Shown here in pieces: positions 1 through 7,168 of a stretch of 64,000 bases of DNA. The translations under genes and the position numbers were made by a program. How positions within the stretch are numbered: position 1 is the first letter of the stretch; each line of letters opens with the position of its first letter. This DNA comes from JAHDHW01 sp965277415 (GTDB lineage: Bacteria; Bacteroidota; Bacteroidia; Chitinophagales; Saprospiraceae), in NCBI GenBank assembly GCA_965277415.1, contig CBDICS010000050.1:62001-126000 (forward strand). The letters are read 5' to 3'. The notes under the pieces were generated by a model. It was not told the DNA's origin. It saw nothing but the letters and a program-made list of their open reading frames with translations, and searched no databases.

Positions 1-1184
1 CTTTCCAAGTATCGCCACAGGCATTTTCAAGTTGTGCGCCATCTAGTATTAATTTTCCTTTAGGATGAATAATTATTTTTCCATCTTTAGGAATTGAAAG
101 GCGACATTTAATTGTGAGTGAAGCGCCATCTTCAATCACTAGATTCCCTTCTAAATCTTTAGCTCCCGGCCATTCAACCTCTCCTTTTATTTTTATAGTT
201 TTAGAATCATCTAGATAACACCAATTAGGTTCTAATAATTTTCTGACTGTTTTTCTTTTATCTGAAAAATTACGGTGCAAAATTCCTATTTGACAAGGAG
301 ACCAAGCACTGCAATGGGCATTATAATCCATAAAATTATTGGACCACCATTCATCACAAGGTTTTTTTCCTTTAGTTCTATTCCAGCAATTAGAATGTGT
401 AGGGGTATCATCACAACCATCATTTCCTCTCCAGGTATGCCTTAATCCCATGCTGTGGCCGATTTCATGGTGGAGAAGCTTGACCGCATCCCATTTAGTA
501 TAGGCAGTCTTCGGTTTTCCATTTGTCCATGTGGTATCGCTTACACCTTCATACCAATGCACTACCTTTAAAAATTTCGGAAATCCAATACCATTAGATT
601 TTTTTTTTGTAAGTCTCAGACCTTACACTGTCTACATGATGAGTCATGATAAAAATATTAAGCACTGAATCTTTTTGAATACCATATTTTTTGAAAACGT
701 CTTTACTATAGTTATTTTTATCTTTTCCTTCCGCAATCATCGCATATAGCGCTTCGTCATTGTGAAAATAGATGCCATCATCATCAGCTTGCCCTGGACG
801 ACCAACCAATTTATATCGGTATTTCATAGGTACTACAGCCGTTTCATTTCCAGGAGGCAAATTCATTTTTTTATTTCGAGTCAGCTTATCATTTGCAGCT
901 TCCATGACTTGATCGATAAAAACTTTTGCTGGACCTTCTTTAAAATTTCCTTCTCCTTCAGCATTATACATGACGTGAAAGTTCACTCTTAAATACTTAA
1001 TTGGTGTATGGTCTAAATGGTTTAAGTCGGGAATATAGTTGAGTTGATCTCTACAAGCTTTTCGATTAATTTCATAAGTCGAAGGTTTTATAGAAATAAC
1101 AGTCAAGTATTCTTTCTTAATTTTCTTATTACAAGAAAAAAGAAAGAGTAGACAACAAAAAAAGAAGCTGAGTGAATATTTCAT
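1..1184 (-). pseudogene. Pappalysin-like (M43-type) zinc metalloprotease lipoprotein, frameshifted and cut by window edge
   Basis: Reading begins at 1184 with a lipoprotein signal ending in FLFSC (Cys18). The first frame stops at 594 after 196 residues. If one A is removed from the ten-A run (599-608 on this strand), translation continues openly to base 1 and includes the metzincin zinc motif HEIGHSMGLRH (437-469) and a Met-turn NNFMDYN (about 320-340), followed by a beta-rich tail. Metzincins of this type are secreted Zn endopeptidases of the pappalysin group, common in Bacteroidota. The catalytic half is present only in the shifted frame, so as written the gene encodes an inactive N-terminal piece. 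Sequencing error, a true indel, or transcriptional slippage on A10 are all possible. The C-terminus lies outside the window, so a secretion sorting domain cannot be judged. The family call is firm; the state of the gene is uncertain. Confidence 0.8.
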
Positions 1185-1291
1185 TTAGAAAATTGTTAAA
1201 TTTGAAGTCGAATTTTATATTTATTGAACTGCTTTTAATCAGAGCTTTCAATTTAGTTTTGATTAATCAAGTTCACTCAAAAAAAATAATC

Positions 1292-1750
1292 ATGAAGATA
1301 AAGTTATTATTTTTTGCTACGGCAATAAGTTTTTTTGCAATTTCTTGTGGTGATCCGGCTGTAAAACTAGAAAATTTGGCTGCGTCTATCTATAATGAAA
1401 GCACTAAAAAAATTGATTCTGAAAAAGCAATGGCATATGTAGCAGCATGTGAAAGTTTTGCTACTAAAAATCCAAAAGATGAAAGAAGTCCTGAGTACTT
1501 ACTAAAAGCTGCCGAAACAGCTAGAAATGTCAATCAACATGACCGAGCTCTTGCTATTTATGATACCGTTATAGAGCAATTTTCATCTTTTAAAAAGGCG
1601 CCTCAAGCACTCTTTTTGAAAGCTTTCACTTTAGATGATAATATGGGTAAAAAAGATGAAGCAAAAGCGCTTTATGAAGACTTCATTGCGAAATACCCAA
1701 ATGATGATTTTGCTGAATCTGCCAAATTTATGCTTCAAAAATCTTTATAA
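1292..1750 (+). CDS. TPR-containing lipoprotein, probable frameshift before its C-terminal tail
   Basis: The start at 1292 gives a lipoprotein signal (MKIKLLFFATAISFFAISC, Cys19); the upstream in-frame codons back to 1172 look like leader, not protein. The body has about three TPR-like helix pairs (residues 35-150) with Ala and Tyr at TPR positions, as in YbgF/BamD-like envelope proteins. The frame ends at 1750, but deleting one A in the five-A run at 1737-1741 joins it to a charged tail (DAEIIEEFEKKRKENEAPKE...) ending at 1853. That tail suits the Bacteroidota TPR lipoproteins I know of, so the natural product is probably about 186 residues. It is divergent from the metalloprotease gene and probably acts at the periplasmic face as a scaffold. 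Substrate unknown. Confidence 0.75.
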   Translation: MKIKLLFFATAISFFAISCGDPAVKLENLAASIYNESTKKIDSEKAMAYVAACESFATKNPKDERSPEYLLKAAETARNVNQHDRALAIYDTVIEQFSSFKKAPQALFLKAFTLDDNMGKKDEAKALYEDFIAKYPNDDFAESAKFMLQKSL

Positions 1751-1872
1751 ATCAGACGCAGAAATTATCGAAGAGTTTGAGAAAAAAAGAAAGGAGAATG
1801 AAGCTCCAAAAGAAAGTGAAGAAAAAGAGAGTGAAGAAAAAGTTGAACAATAGGATCTTTATTGATCATTTG

Positions 1873-1908
1873 CCATTAGTCATCTGGACTTCCCAAATGA
1901 CTAATGGT
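1873..1908. terminator. Bidirectional terminator hairpin
   Basis: Perfect 11-bp inverted repeat CCATTAGTCAT / ATGACTAATGG with a 14-nt loop, lying between two convergent genes and overlapping the stop of the minus-strand Spo0M-like gene. Confidence 0.6.
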
Positions 1909-2372
1909 TAAATAATATTTACTGTTTTTTTATCAAAAGGATCTAGGGCAACTCCATTTACTTTTGCTTCTGCTATTACGCGAAATTCTGAATTAACTCC
2001 TCGAATCCATTTTGCTGTCTTTACGATTCCTTTAAATAAAATATTTTTGTCCTGCATTTCGTCCATTTCTGATTTCATTAAATCAAAAGGTAATTGAAAA
2101 TCTATTTCAACAGGCTCATTAGCAGGTACTTCTATATTTTTATCGAGTTCAATAGTTCCTAATTCATATTCATCAATAAGCTTCTCCTCTCCCCTACCTC
2201 TACTAAATTTTTCGACTAGCACCACTTTTATATAAGAGACCGTCTGATCGTTCATTGATGTAAATTTAAGGACGCCTCGCAATACACCTTGTTCAGCAAT
2301 TACTTCCTCAGGAAGCATCAATTCCAGCTTTACACCTTCAATTCCCAACCATTTTTTTACTTTTCCAAACAT
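1908..2372 (-). CDS. Spo0M-like (arrestin-fold) protein
   Basis: 154 residues starting MFGKVKKWLGIEGVKLEL. The N-terminal pattern (KKWLGIEGVKLELMLPEE, then GVLRGVLKFTS and a beta-sandwich with IEVPANEPVEIDFQLPF) matches the SpoOM/arrestin-like family. The Bacillus protein is longer (about 258 residues), so this is a single-lobe version. No signal peptide, so cytoplasmic. In Bacillus it modulates sporulation; here, in a non-sporulating lineage, the role is unknown. The gene stands alone between a terminator and an AT-rich leader. Confidence 0.7.
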   Translation of the reverse strand: MFGKVKKWLGIEGVKLELMLPEEVIAEQGVLRGVLKFTSMNDQTVSYIKVVLVEKFSRGRGEEKLIDEYELGTIELDKNIEVPANEPVEIDFQLPFDLMKSEMDEMQDKNILFKGIVKTAKWIRGVNSEFRVIAEAKVNGVALDPFDKKTVNII

Positions 2373-2635
2373 AGATCTAATTTTATCTTACATAATCCAG
2401 CTTATATTATTTCTAAGCTATATTATTCTATAAAAATAAAAAAAAAGCAGATGAAAAGCGATATCAATCAAGTCATCACCATAGCTATCGCAAGATTCAC
2501 TGAAAATTTGAGTATAATGGAGATAAATATCAATTCTTTGCAAGAATACTAGAAGCAAGACTATCCACAAGCGAAGCGATCACTAAATCACATAGTCCGA
2601 AGGATTGATCTCTACATCACAAGCAAAGCAATCCA

Positions 2636-3115
2636 TCACACCATCCTCTTATGCCAGCTCTCACCAAGTGGCTTGATCATGCTATCCTGAAAATCTTTTT
2701 TCGTTTTTACAAGTGTATCAAAAACCAAAGTTTGGTCGTTAATAAGTCCTGTTTGATAAAGGCGAGCAAATTCATCTCTATTAGCCGTCTTTATCATTTC
2801 TCCATCTTTATATGTAAAGGACATTCTATCAAAAAGATTGACTTTAAATTCATTTTCAATCTCCTTCATAAATCGGACAGAAGTATCTATAGAACAACCA
2901 CTCGCACCAGACATCCGTTCATCAACCATTAAGACTACAAACTGATTGTAAACGATATCTCCATAAGCAGTCAATTGATTATTATGACTCACCCATTGAT
3001 TAGCAAATTGTGAAACAATAGGTCGCAATTTCTCAATTTCCTCCGCTATAAATGGTCGGTTACTCTGATATATCCAAACTTTTGACTCATCTGCAAGTCG
3101 ATCAATACTATTCAT
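2636..3115 (-). CDS. Conserved Bacteroidota protein of unknown function
   Basis: 159 residues, soluble, no signal peptide. It contains a run GASGCSIDTSVRFMKEIE that recalls a family found in many Bacteroidota downstream of Fe-S oxidoreductase genes. Relatives are often labelled 'ABC transporter ATPase', but I see no Walker A, signature or Walker B motif, so that label should not be used. It follows the CCG-domain Fe-S gene on the same strand and is separated from it by an R1 repeat (3134-3185). Linkage suggests a role tied to the Fe-S module, by inference only. Confidence 0.6.
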   Translation of the reverse strand: MNSIDRLADESKVWIYQSNRPFIAEEIEKLRPIVSQFANQWVSHNNQLTAYGDIVYNQFVVLMVDERMSGASGCSIDTSVRFMKEIENEFKVNLFDRMSFTYKDGEMIKTANRDEFARLYQTGLINDQTLVFDTLVKTKKDFQDSMIKPLGESWHKRMV

Positions 3116-3133
3116 AAGTTCATTTTAAGAAAC

Positions 3134-3185
3134 TAAGTAATTGGCCTAAATTATATTAATAATATAATTCTTTACGGCTACTTAT
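3134..3185 (-). repeat. R1 repeat, short (internally deleted) copy
   Basis: On the minus strand it reads AAGTAGCCGTAAAGAATTAT, then a short AT palindrome, then ATAATTTAGGCCAATTACTT. Both ends match the full R1 copy at 13235-13371, but about 85 internal bases are missing. The stop codon of the 3182 gene lies inside the R1 end. It sits 19 bases upstream of the next gene's start. Confidence 0.7.
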
Positions 3186-3970
3186 ATCATATTATTCACA
3201 ATTAATTCAGCTAGGTCAAGCACCATAACTTCTTCTTGTTTTTCTTTCGCTTTCATCCCATCTTGCATCATTGTCAGGCAGAATGGGCAATTGACAGCAA
3301 CGATACCAGCTCCCGTTTCCAGGGCTTCCTCGGTTCGTTCCATATTAATTCGCTTTTCTCCAGCTTCATCTTCCTTAAACATTTGCGCTCCACCGGCGCC
3401 ACAGCATAATCCATTGGTTCTACACCTTTTCATTTCTACCAACTCCGTATCCAACATATTCAATACGGATCGAGGCGCTTCATAAATGCCATTTGCCCGT
3501 CCAAGGTAACAGCTATCGTGATAAGTTATCTTTTTCCCTTTAAATGCGCCTCCTTGTATAGCTATTTTGCCTTCGTCCAAAAGTCCTTGCAAGTACTGTG
3601 TATGATGAACGACCTCATAATTTCCGCCAAGAGCAGGATATTCATTTTTTAATGTATTGAAACAATGTGGACAAGCTGTAACAATCTTCTTGACCTTATA
3701 CATTTTCAGCGTTTCAATATTCTGTAAAGCTGTCATTTGAAAAACGAACTCATTACCTGCTCTCCTCGCCGGATCTCCAGTACAGTTTTCCTCATTACCA
3801 AGGATAGCAAAATTAACCTGCGCTGCATTTAGGATTTTTGTAAATGCCAAAGTGACTTTTTGGGCCCTGGCATCAAAGCTTCCTGCACATCCTACCCAGA
3901 ATAATATCTCGGGTTCGTTTCCCTCGGCAGCCAAATCTGCCATAATTGGTATTTTCAATTCAGAGGACAT
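3182..3970 (-). CDS. (Fe-S)-binding CCG-domain oxidoreductase subunit (HdrB/LldE-like)
   Basis: 262 residues with two cysteine-rich CCG domains: FWVGCAGSFDAR (about residue 27) and CPHCFNTLKNEYP (about 100), then YHDSCYLGR (about 152), CCGAGG (about 190) and CPFCLTMMQDG (about 230). These domains bind non-cubane Fe-S clusters in heterodisulfide reductase B, lactate oxidase LldE and GlpC. No signal peptide. It pairs with the membrane Fe-S protein at 5010-6383, which probably anchors it, so the two likely form an electron-transfer complex feeding the quinone pool. The electron donor is not shown by the sequence. A DUF1028 gene separates the two partners. Confidence 0.85.
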   Translation of the reverse strand: MSSELKIPIMADLAAEGNEPEILFWVGCAGSFDARAQKVTLAFTKILNAAQVNFAILGNEENCTGDPARRAGNEFVFQMTALQNIETLKMYKVKKIVTACPHCFNTLKNEYPALGGNYEVVHHTQYLQGLLDEGKIAIQGGAFKGKKITYHDSCYLGRANGIYEAPRSVLNMLDTELVEMKRCRTNGLCCGAGGAQMFKEDEAGEKRINMERTEEALETGAGIVAVNCPFCLTMMQDGMKAKEKQEEVMVLDLAELIVNNMI

Positions 3971-3981
3971 ATGTTTTTTAT

Positions 3982-4992
3982 TTAATTTAAAATCAGCTTC
4001 CCAACCTTTTTGATGGTCCCTTCTTCATCTTGAATTTGATAGATCAACATACCTTTCCTATCTAGTTTCGATATAGAAATTTGGGTATTATCACCTACAA
4101 TATTTTGAGTGTAAATAAGCTTGCCATCAAGACCATAAAGGTTTAGAATAAAATTACTTGAATTATTAAGTGATTCAATATTAATAAACTCTTTCGCAGG
4201 ATTAGGATATACTTTGATAAAATCAGCTTCGATATTTGTTGTACTAACCGTTGTACACCAGGCATCAAAGAGTACCTGAACAGAATCAATTGGTTCGACA
4301 CCTGTTGCTGTTTCCATAACATTTATCCTTAAAAAAGGATTATTAGGCAAATCATCTGATTTATATACTTGAAGAAATGCCGATGTCGAACTCGTTCCGG
4401 CATCTAGACAACGGCTATCTGCACCCGGTACATTTGCCCCTTGAAGGGCAGCCATCAGTCTTTTGGCTAAAGGTCCTGGCGTGTTCAAAAATTTGGATTC
4501 CATAGAATCCAGAATTTCTGGGCCTAAAAGAATATTTCCCTGAATTGAATAATTTGAACCGACACGATGTCCTGCATAATCTAATGCATTAGATCCGGTA
4601 AAAGCTGCACTCCTCGCCACACCCATCGGATCAAAATCCACTATACCATATTGTCTATCTTCATTTGTCCCAAATCCACATGCATCATTAGCAAATAGCC
4701 AATCCAAAATTTCTTGAGGTGCTGATCCATTTTGCATTTGGTCGATTCCATTATTCAAATTGACATGAGGGATACAAACCGTAGCCTGGCCATTTATACC
4801 TCCTCTACCAGGGATAATATCGCTAATCAATATTACGCCTCCTAAATTAGCAGCTCCTTCTACACATGAGGCGCCAGCACTTCCAACTTCTCCTGTCGAT
4901 TCATCAACAGCAACGATAGAAAAAGTATCTTGTGCAAAGCAGGCAACTACAGTAAATAAACCGGTAACTAATAGTAAAAAAGTATTTTTCAT
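3982..4992 (-). CDS. Secreted DUF1028-family protein with T9SS sorting domain
   Basis: 336 residues: signal peptide (1-20, ending CFAQ), then a DUF1028 domain starting TFSIVAVDESTGEVGSAGAS and reaching about residue 235, then a type IX sorting domain (FIKVYPNPAKEFINIESLNN ... GMLIYQIQDEEG...VGKLILN). DUF1028 is an Ntn-hydrolase-like fold of uncertain activity, sometimes tied to peptide hydrolysis. It lies 11 and 17 bases from the Fe-S genes on either side, so it is probably co-transcribed with them, although a secreted protein has no obvious place in that complex. Confidence 0.85.
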   Translation of the reverse strand: MKNTFLLLVTGLFTVVACFAQDTFSIVAVDESTGEVGSAGASCVEGAANLGGVILISDIIPGRGGINGQATVCIPHVNLNNGIDQMQNGSAPQEILDWLFANDACGFGTNEDRQYGIVDFDPMGVARSAAFTGSNALDYAGHRVGSNYSIQGNILLGPEILDSMESKFLNTPGPLAKRLMAALQGANVPGADSRCLDAGTSSTSAFLQVYKSDDLPNNPFLRINVMETATGVEPIDSVQVLFDAWCTTVSTTNIEADFIKVYPNPAKEFINIESLNNSSNFILNLYGLDGKLIYTQNIVGDNTQISISKLDRKGMLIYQIQDEEGTIKKVGKLILN

Positions 4993-5009
4993 ATTGTCTT
5001 ATTTAAGGT

Positions 5010-6383
5010 TTAATCTTTTTCTAAAGCATCTTTTGCCCATTTTACACGCTCATCAGGAATTTGCCAAACGGAGCCGCTATTTTCAATACTAGTAAACATA
5101 GGAAGCCAGTCTGAAGGGCCCGCTGATTCTGTCAAGATCTCGTATCGTCTCATTTTCAGGATGGGTTCTAATGGATTGATCAAGACAGGACAAGCTTCTA
5201 CACAAGCATTACAGGTAGTACAAGCATGAAGTTCTTCTCTGGAGATATAATCAAATAATGATTTACCGTCATCATAGTTATCTTTAGTCAAAGCTTTAGC
5301 AGTGGCACGCTCTGCTTCATTGATGAACTTAGGATGTTCTGTATCCAAGTTATTTCCAATCTCTTCCGCTCGATCACGAATGTCCATCATTACCTTTCTT
5401 GGAGATAATTTTTTTCCAGTAAGGTTAGCGGGGCACACAGAAGTACAGCGGCCACATTCTGTACAGGTATAAGCATCCATAATGTTCTTCCAGCTCAATC
5501 CAAAAACATCATTTGCTCCAAATTCTGGCAAATCCTCTTCCATAGGTAATTCCCCTGTATCTTCAGTCAAACCCATCATTGATTTAACCTCATTCATAAC
5601 TTCGGGCATATTTTGCATTTCACCTTTTGGCGATAATTTAGCAAACCAGGTATTTGGAAAAGCAAATAGAATATGTAAATGCTTAGAACTAGGAAGATAA
5701 TTTAAAAATGCCAATACCGTTAAAATATGTAACCACCAGCCAAAACGTTCAATTATTACCAAAATACCTTCAGGCAAACCACCAAAAAGCAATGGTCCTA
5801 GCCATCCACTTATAGCAAAGAATCCAGTTTCATGATAGTCTTCAGGATTGACACTTTGTAAAACCGTATCTGCTCCATTCATACTGAAGATACCAAGCAA
5901 AAGCGCTAATTCACCTAAAAGGATCAAATTGGCATCTAATTTTGGCCACCAGGTCATTTCTGATTTATGGAATCTTGGGATTTTTAATAAGTTTCTTCTG
6001 GCAAGAAAGGCAATGGTCGCTATGAAGGCTAGAACAGAAAGTATTTCGATAAAGCTTATGATAAATGTATATAATCCTCCCAGTTTATCCGCAAAAAAGC
6101 GATGGACGCCAAAGAAACCATCAATAAATATTTCTAGAAGTTCAATCTGAGTGATCACAAATGCCGCGTAAATACAAAAATGTAATAAAGCTGGAATCCA
6201 CCTTTTGAACATTTTTTTCTGGCCGAATGCGATCAAAATTACATTTTTCCACCTTTCTCCTTCATTACCTGAAATCTCTTCCTCTTTTCCAAGAAAGATA
6301 TTCCTCCGAATTTTCATAAATTGATTATAGGCCCAATAAAAAGCAGCGATAGTAACTATAAGGAAGAACAATTGTTGCAACAT
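5010..6383 (-). CDS. Membrane (Fe-S)-binding protein, nitrate-reductase-gamma/HdrC-like fusion
   Basis: 457 residues. The N-terminal half has about five to six membrane segments (residues 1-25, 60-85, 100-130, 150-170, 180-225) like the heme b subunit NarI/HdrE. The C-terminal half has two 4Fe-4S motifs, CTECGRCTSVCP (about residue 305) and CTTCNACVEACPV (about 390). This layout is the usual membrane partner of CCG-domain proteins such as the one at 3182-3970. It is the first gene of an apparent minus-strand operon 6383 to 2636. It probably passes electrons between a soluble donor and quinone; the donor is unknown. Confidence 0.85.
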   Translation of the reverse strand: MLQQLFFLIVTIAAFYWAYNQFMKIRRNIFLGKEEEISGNEGERWKNVILIAFGQKKMFKRWIPALLHFCIYAAFVITQIELLEIFIDGFFGVHRFFADKLGGLYTFIISFIEILSVLAFIATIAFLARRNLLKIPRFHKSEMTWWPKLDANLILLGELALLLGIFSMNGADTVLQSVNPEDYHETGFFAISGWLGPLLFGGLPEGILVIIERFGWWLHILTVLAFLNYLPSSKHLHILFAFPNTWFAKLSPKGEMQNMPEVMNEVKSMMGLTEDTGELPMEEDLPEFGANDVFGLSWKNIMDAYTCTECGRCTSVCPANLTGKKLSPRKVMMDIRDRAEEIGNNLDTEHPKFINEAERATAKALTKDNYDDGKSLFDYISREELHACTTCNACVEACPVLINPLEPILKMRRYEILTESAGPSDWLPMFTSIENSGSVWQIPDERVKWAKDALEKD

Positions 6384-6592
6384 AATTTTCGTCGATTCAT
6401 TTGTACAAGGACACTAATTAAACCCCCTGCCCTATAAATATTCACTAAAATATAACTTTCAGGTTTGAATATGAAAATAATATCTAATTTAGTACTGTTT
6501 TTAAATGGAAAAATAAAGTTGTGAATATATAGCTTATTATTAATTCCATCTAATAACTTATATCTTTTATATTTCTAACAAAATAAGCGACT

Positions 6593-7087
6593 GTGAAAAT
6601 CCTTGATGAAAGACAAATCAAACAAAAGATAAAGCGATTGGCAATCCATATCCTTGAAAATAATTTTAATGAAGGAGAAATTATCCTTGCGGGAATCAAT
6701 AATAATGGTATGGGCTTCGCGAAAATGATTTATCAGCAATTGAATAAGATTAGTGAAAGCAAAATCACGCTCACTCAAATTCGTTTAAGCCCAGCGAATC
6801 CACTGGAATCCGAGGTCAGTATAGATCTTCCATTGGAAGCAATTCAAAACAAAGTTATTATTATTGTAGATGATGTTGCGAATACGGGGCGAACGATTTT
6901 CTTTGCAATGAAACCCCTTTTCAATATACTTCCTAAAAAAATTCAAGTCGCAGTCCTAATCGATAGAAAACATAAATCTTTCCCTATAGAAGTAGATTAT
7001 GTCGGTCTATCCTTAGCAACTACAATGAGAGAAAGTATTGATGTGCAAATAATAAAAGTGCCAGAGAAGGCTGTATTCTTAAATTAG
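6593..7087 (+). CDS. Phosphoribosyltransferase-family protein (PyrR-like)
   Basis: 164 residues from a GTG start at 6593. The PRPP-binding loop IVDDVANTGRT lies at residues 91-101, and an upstream segment LAGINNNGMGFA fits the PRTase core. Length and motif match PyrR/hypoxanthine PRTase-type enzymes. Bacteroidota often carry such a stand-alone PyrR-like protein; whether it acts as an enzyme or a pyrimidine attenuator is unclear. The gene is monocistronic and convergent with the large secreted gene at 7169. Confidence 0.8.
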   Translation: MKILDERQIKQKIKRLAIHILENNFNEGEIILAGINNNGMGFAKMIYQQLNKISESKITLTQIRLSPANPLESEVSIDLPLEAIQNKVIIIVDDVANTGRTIFFAMKPLFNILPKKIQVAVLIDRKHKSFPIEVDYVGLSLATTMRESIDVQIIKVPEKAVFLN

Positions 7088-7090
7088 AAA

Positions 7091-7146
7091 GAGCTCAGGG
7101 TAATCAGGAGATCAAAAATTCTGACCATCTGACTTACCCTAAGCTC
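7091..7146. terminator. Bidirectional terminator hairpin
   Basis: Imperfect inverted repeat: GAGCTCAGGGTAATCAG near 7091 pairs with CTGACTTACCCTAAGCTC ending at 7146. It lies between the convergent genes ending at 7087 and 7169. Confidence 0.5.
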
Positions 7147-7168
7147 CCTGACTATGTTAAAATTTTAT

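Noticed and set aside
2636..3115. ABC transporter ATPase label
   Set aside because: No Walker A, signature or Walker B motif is visible in the protein.
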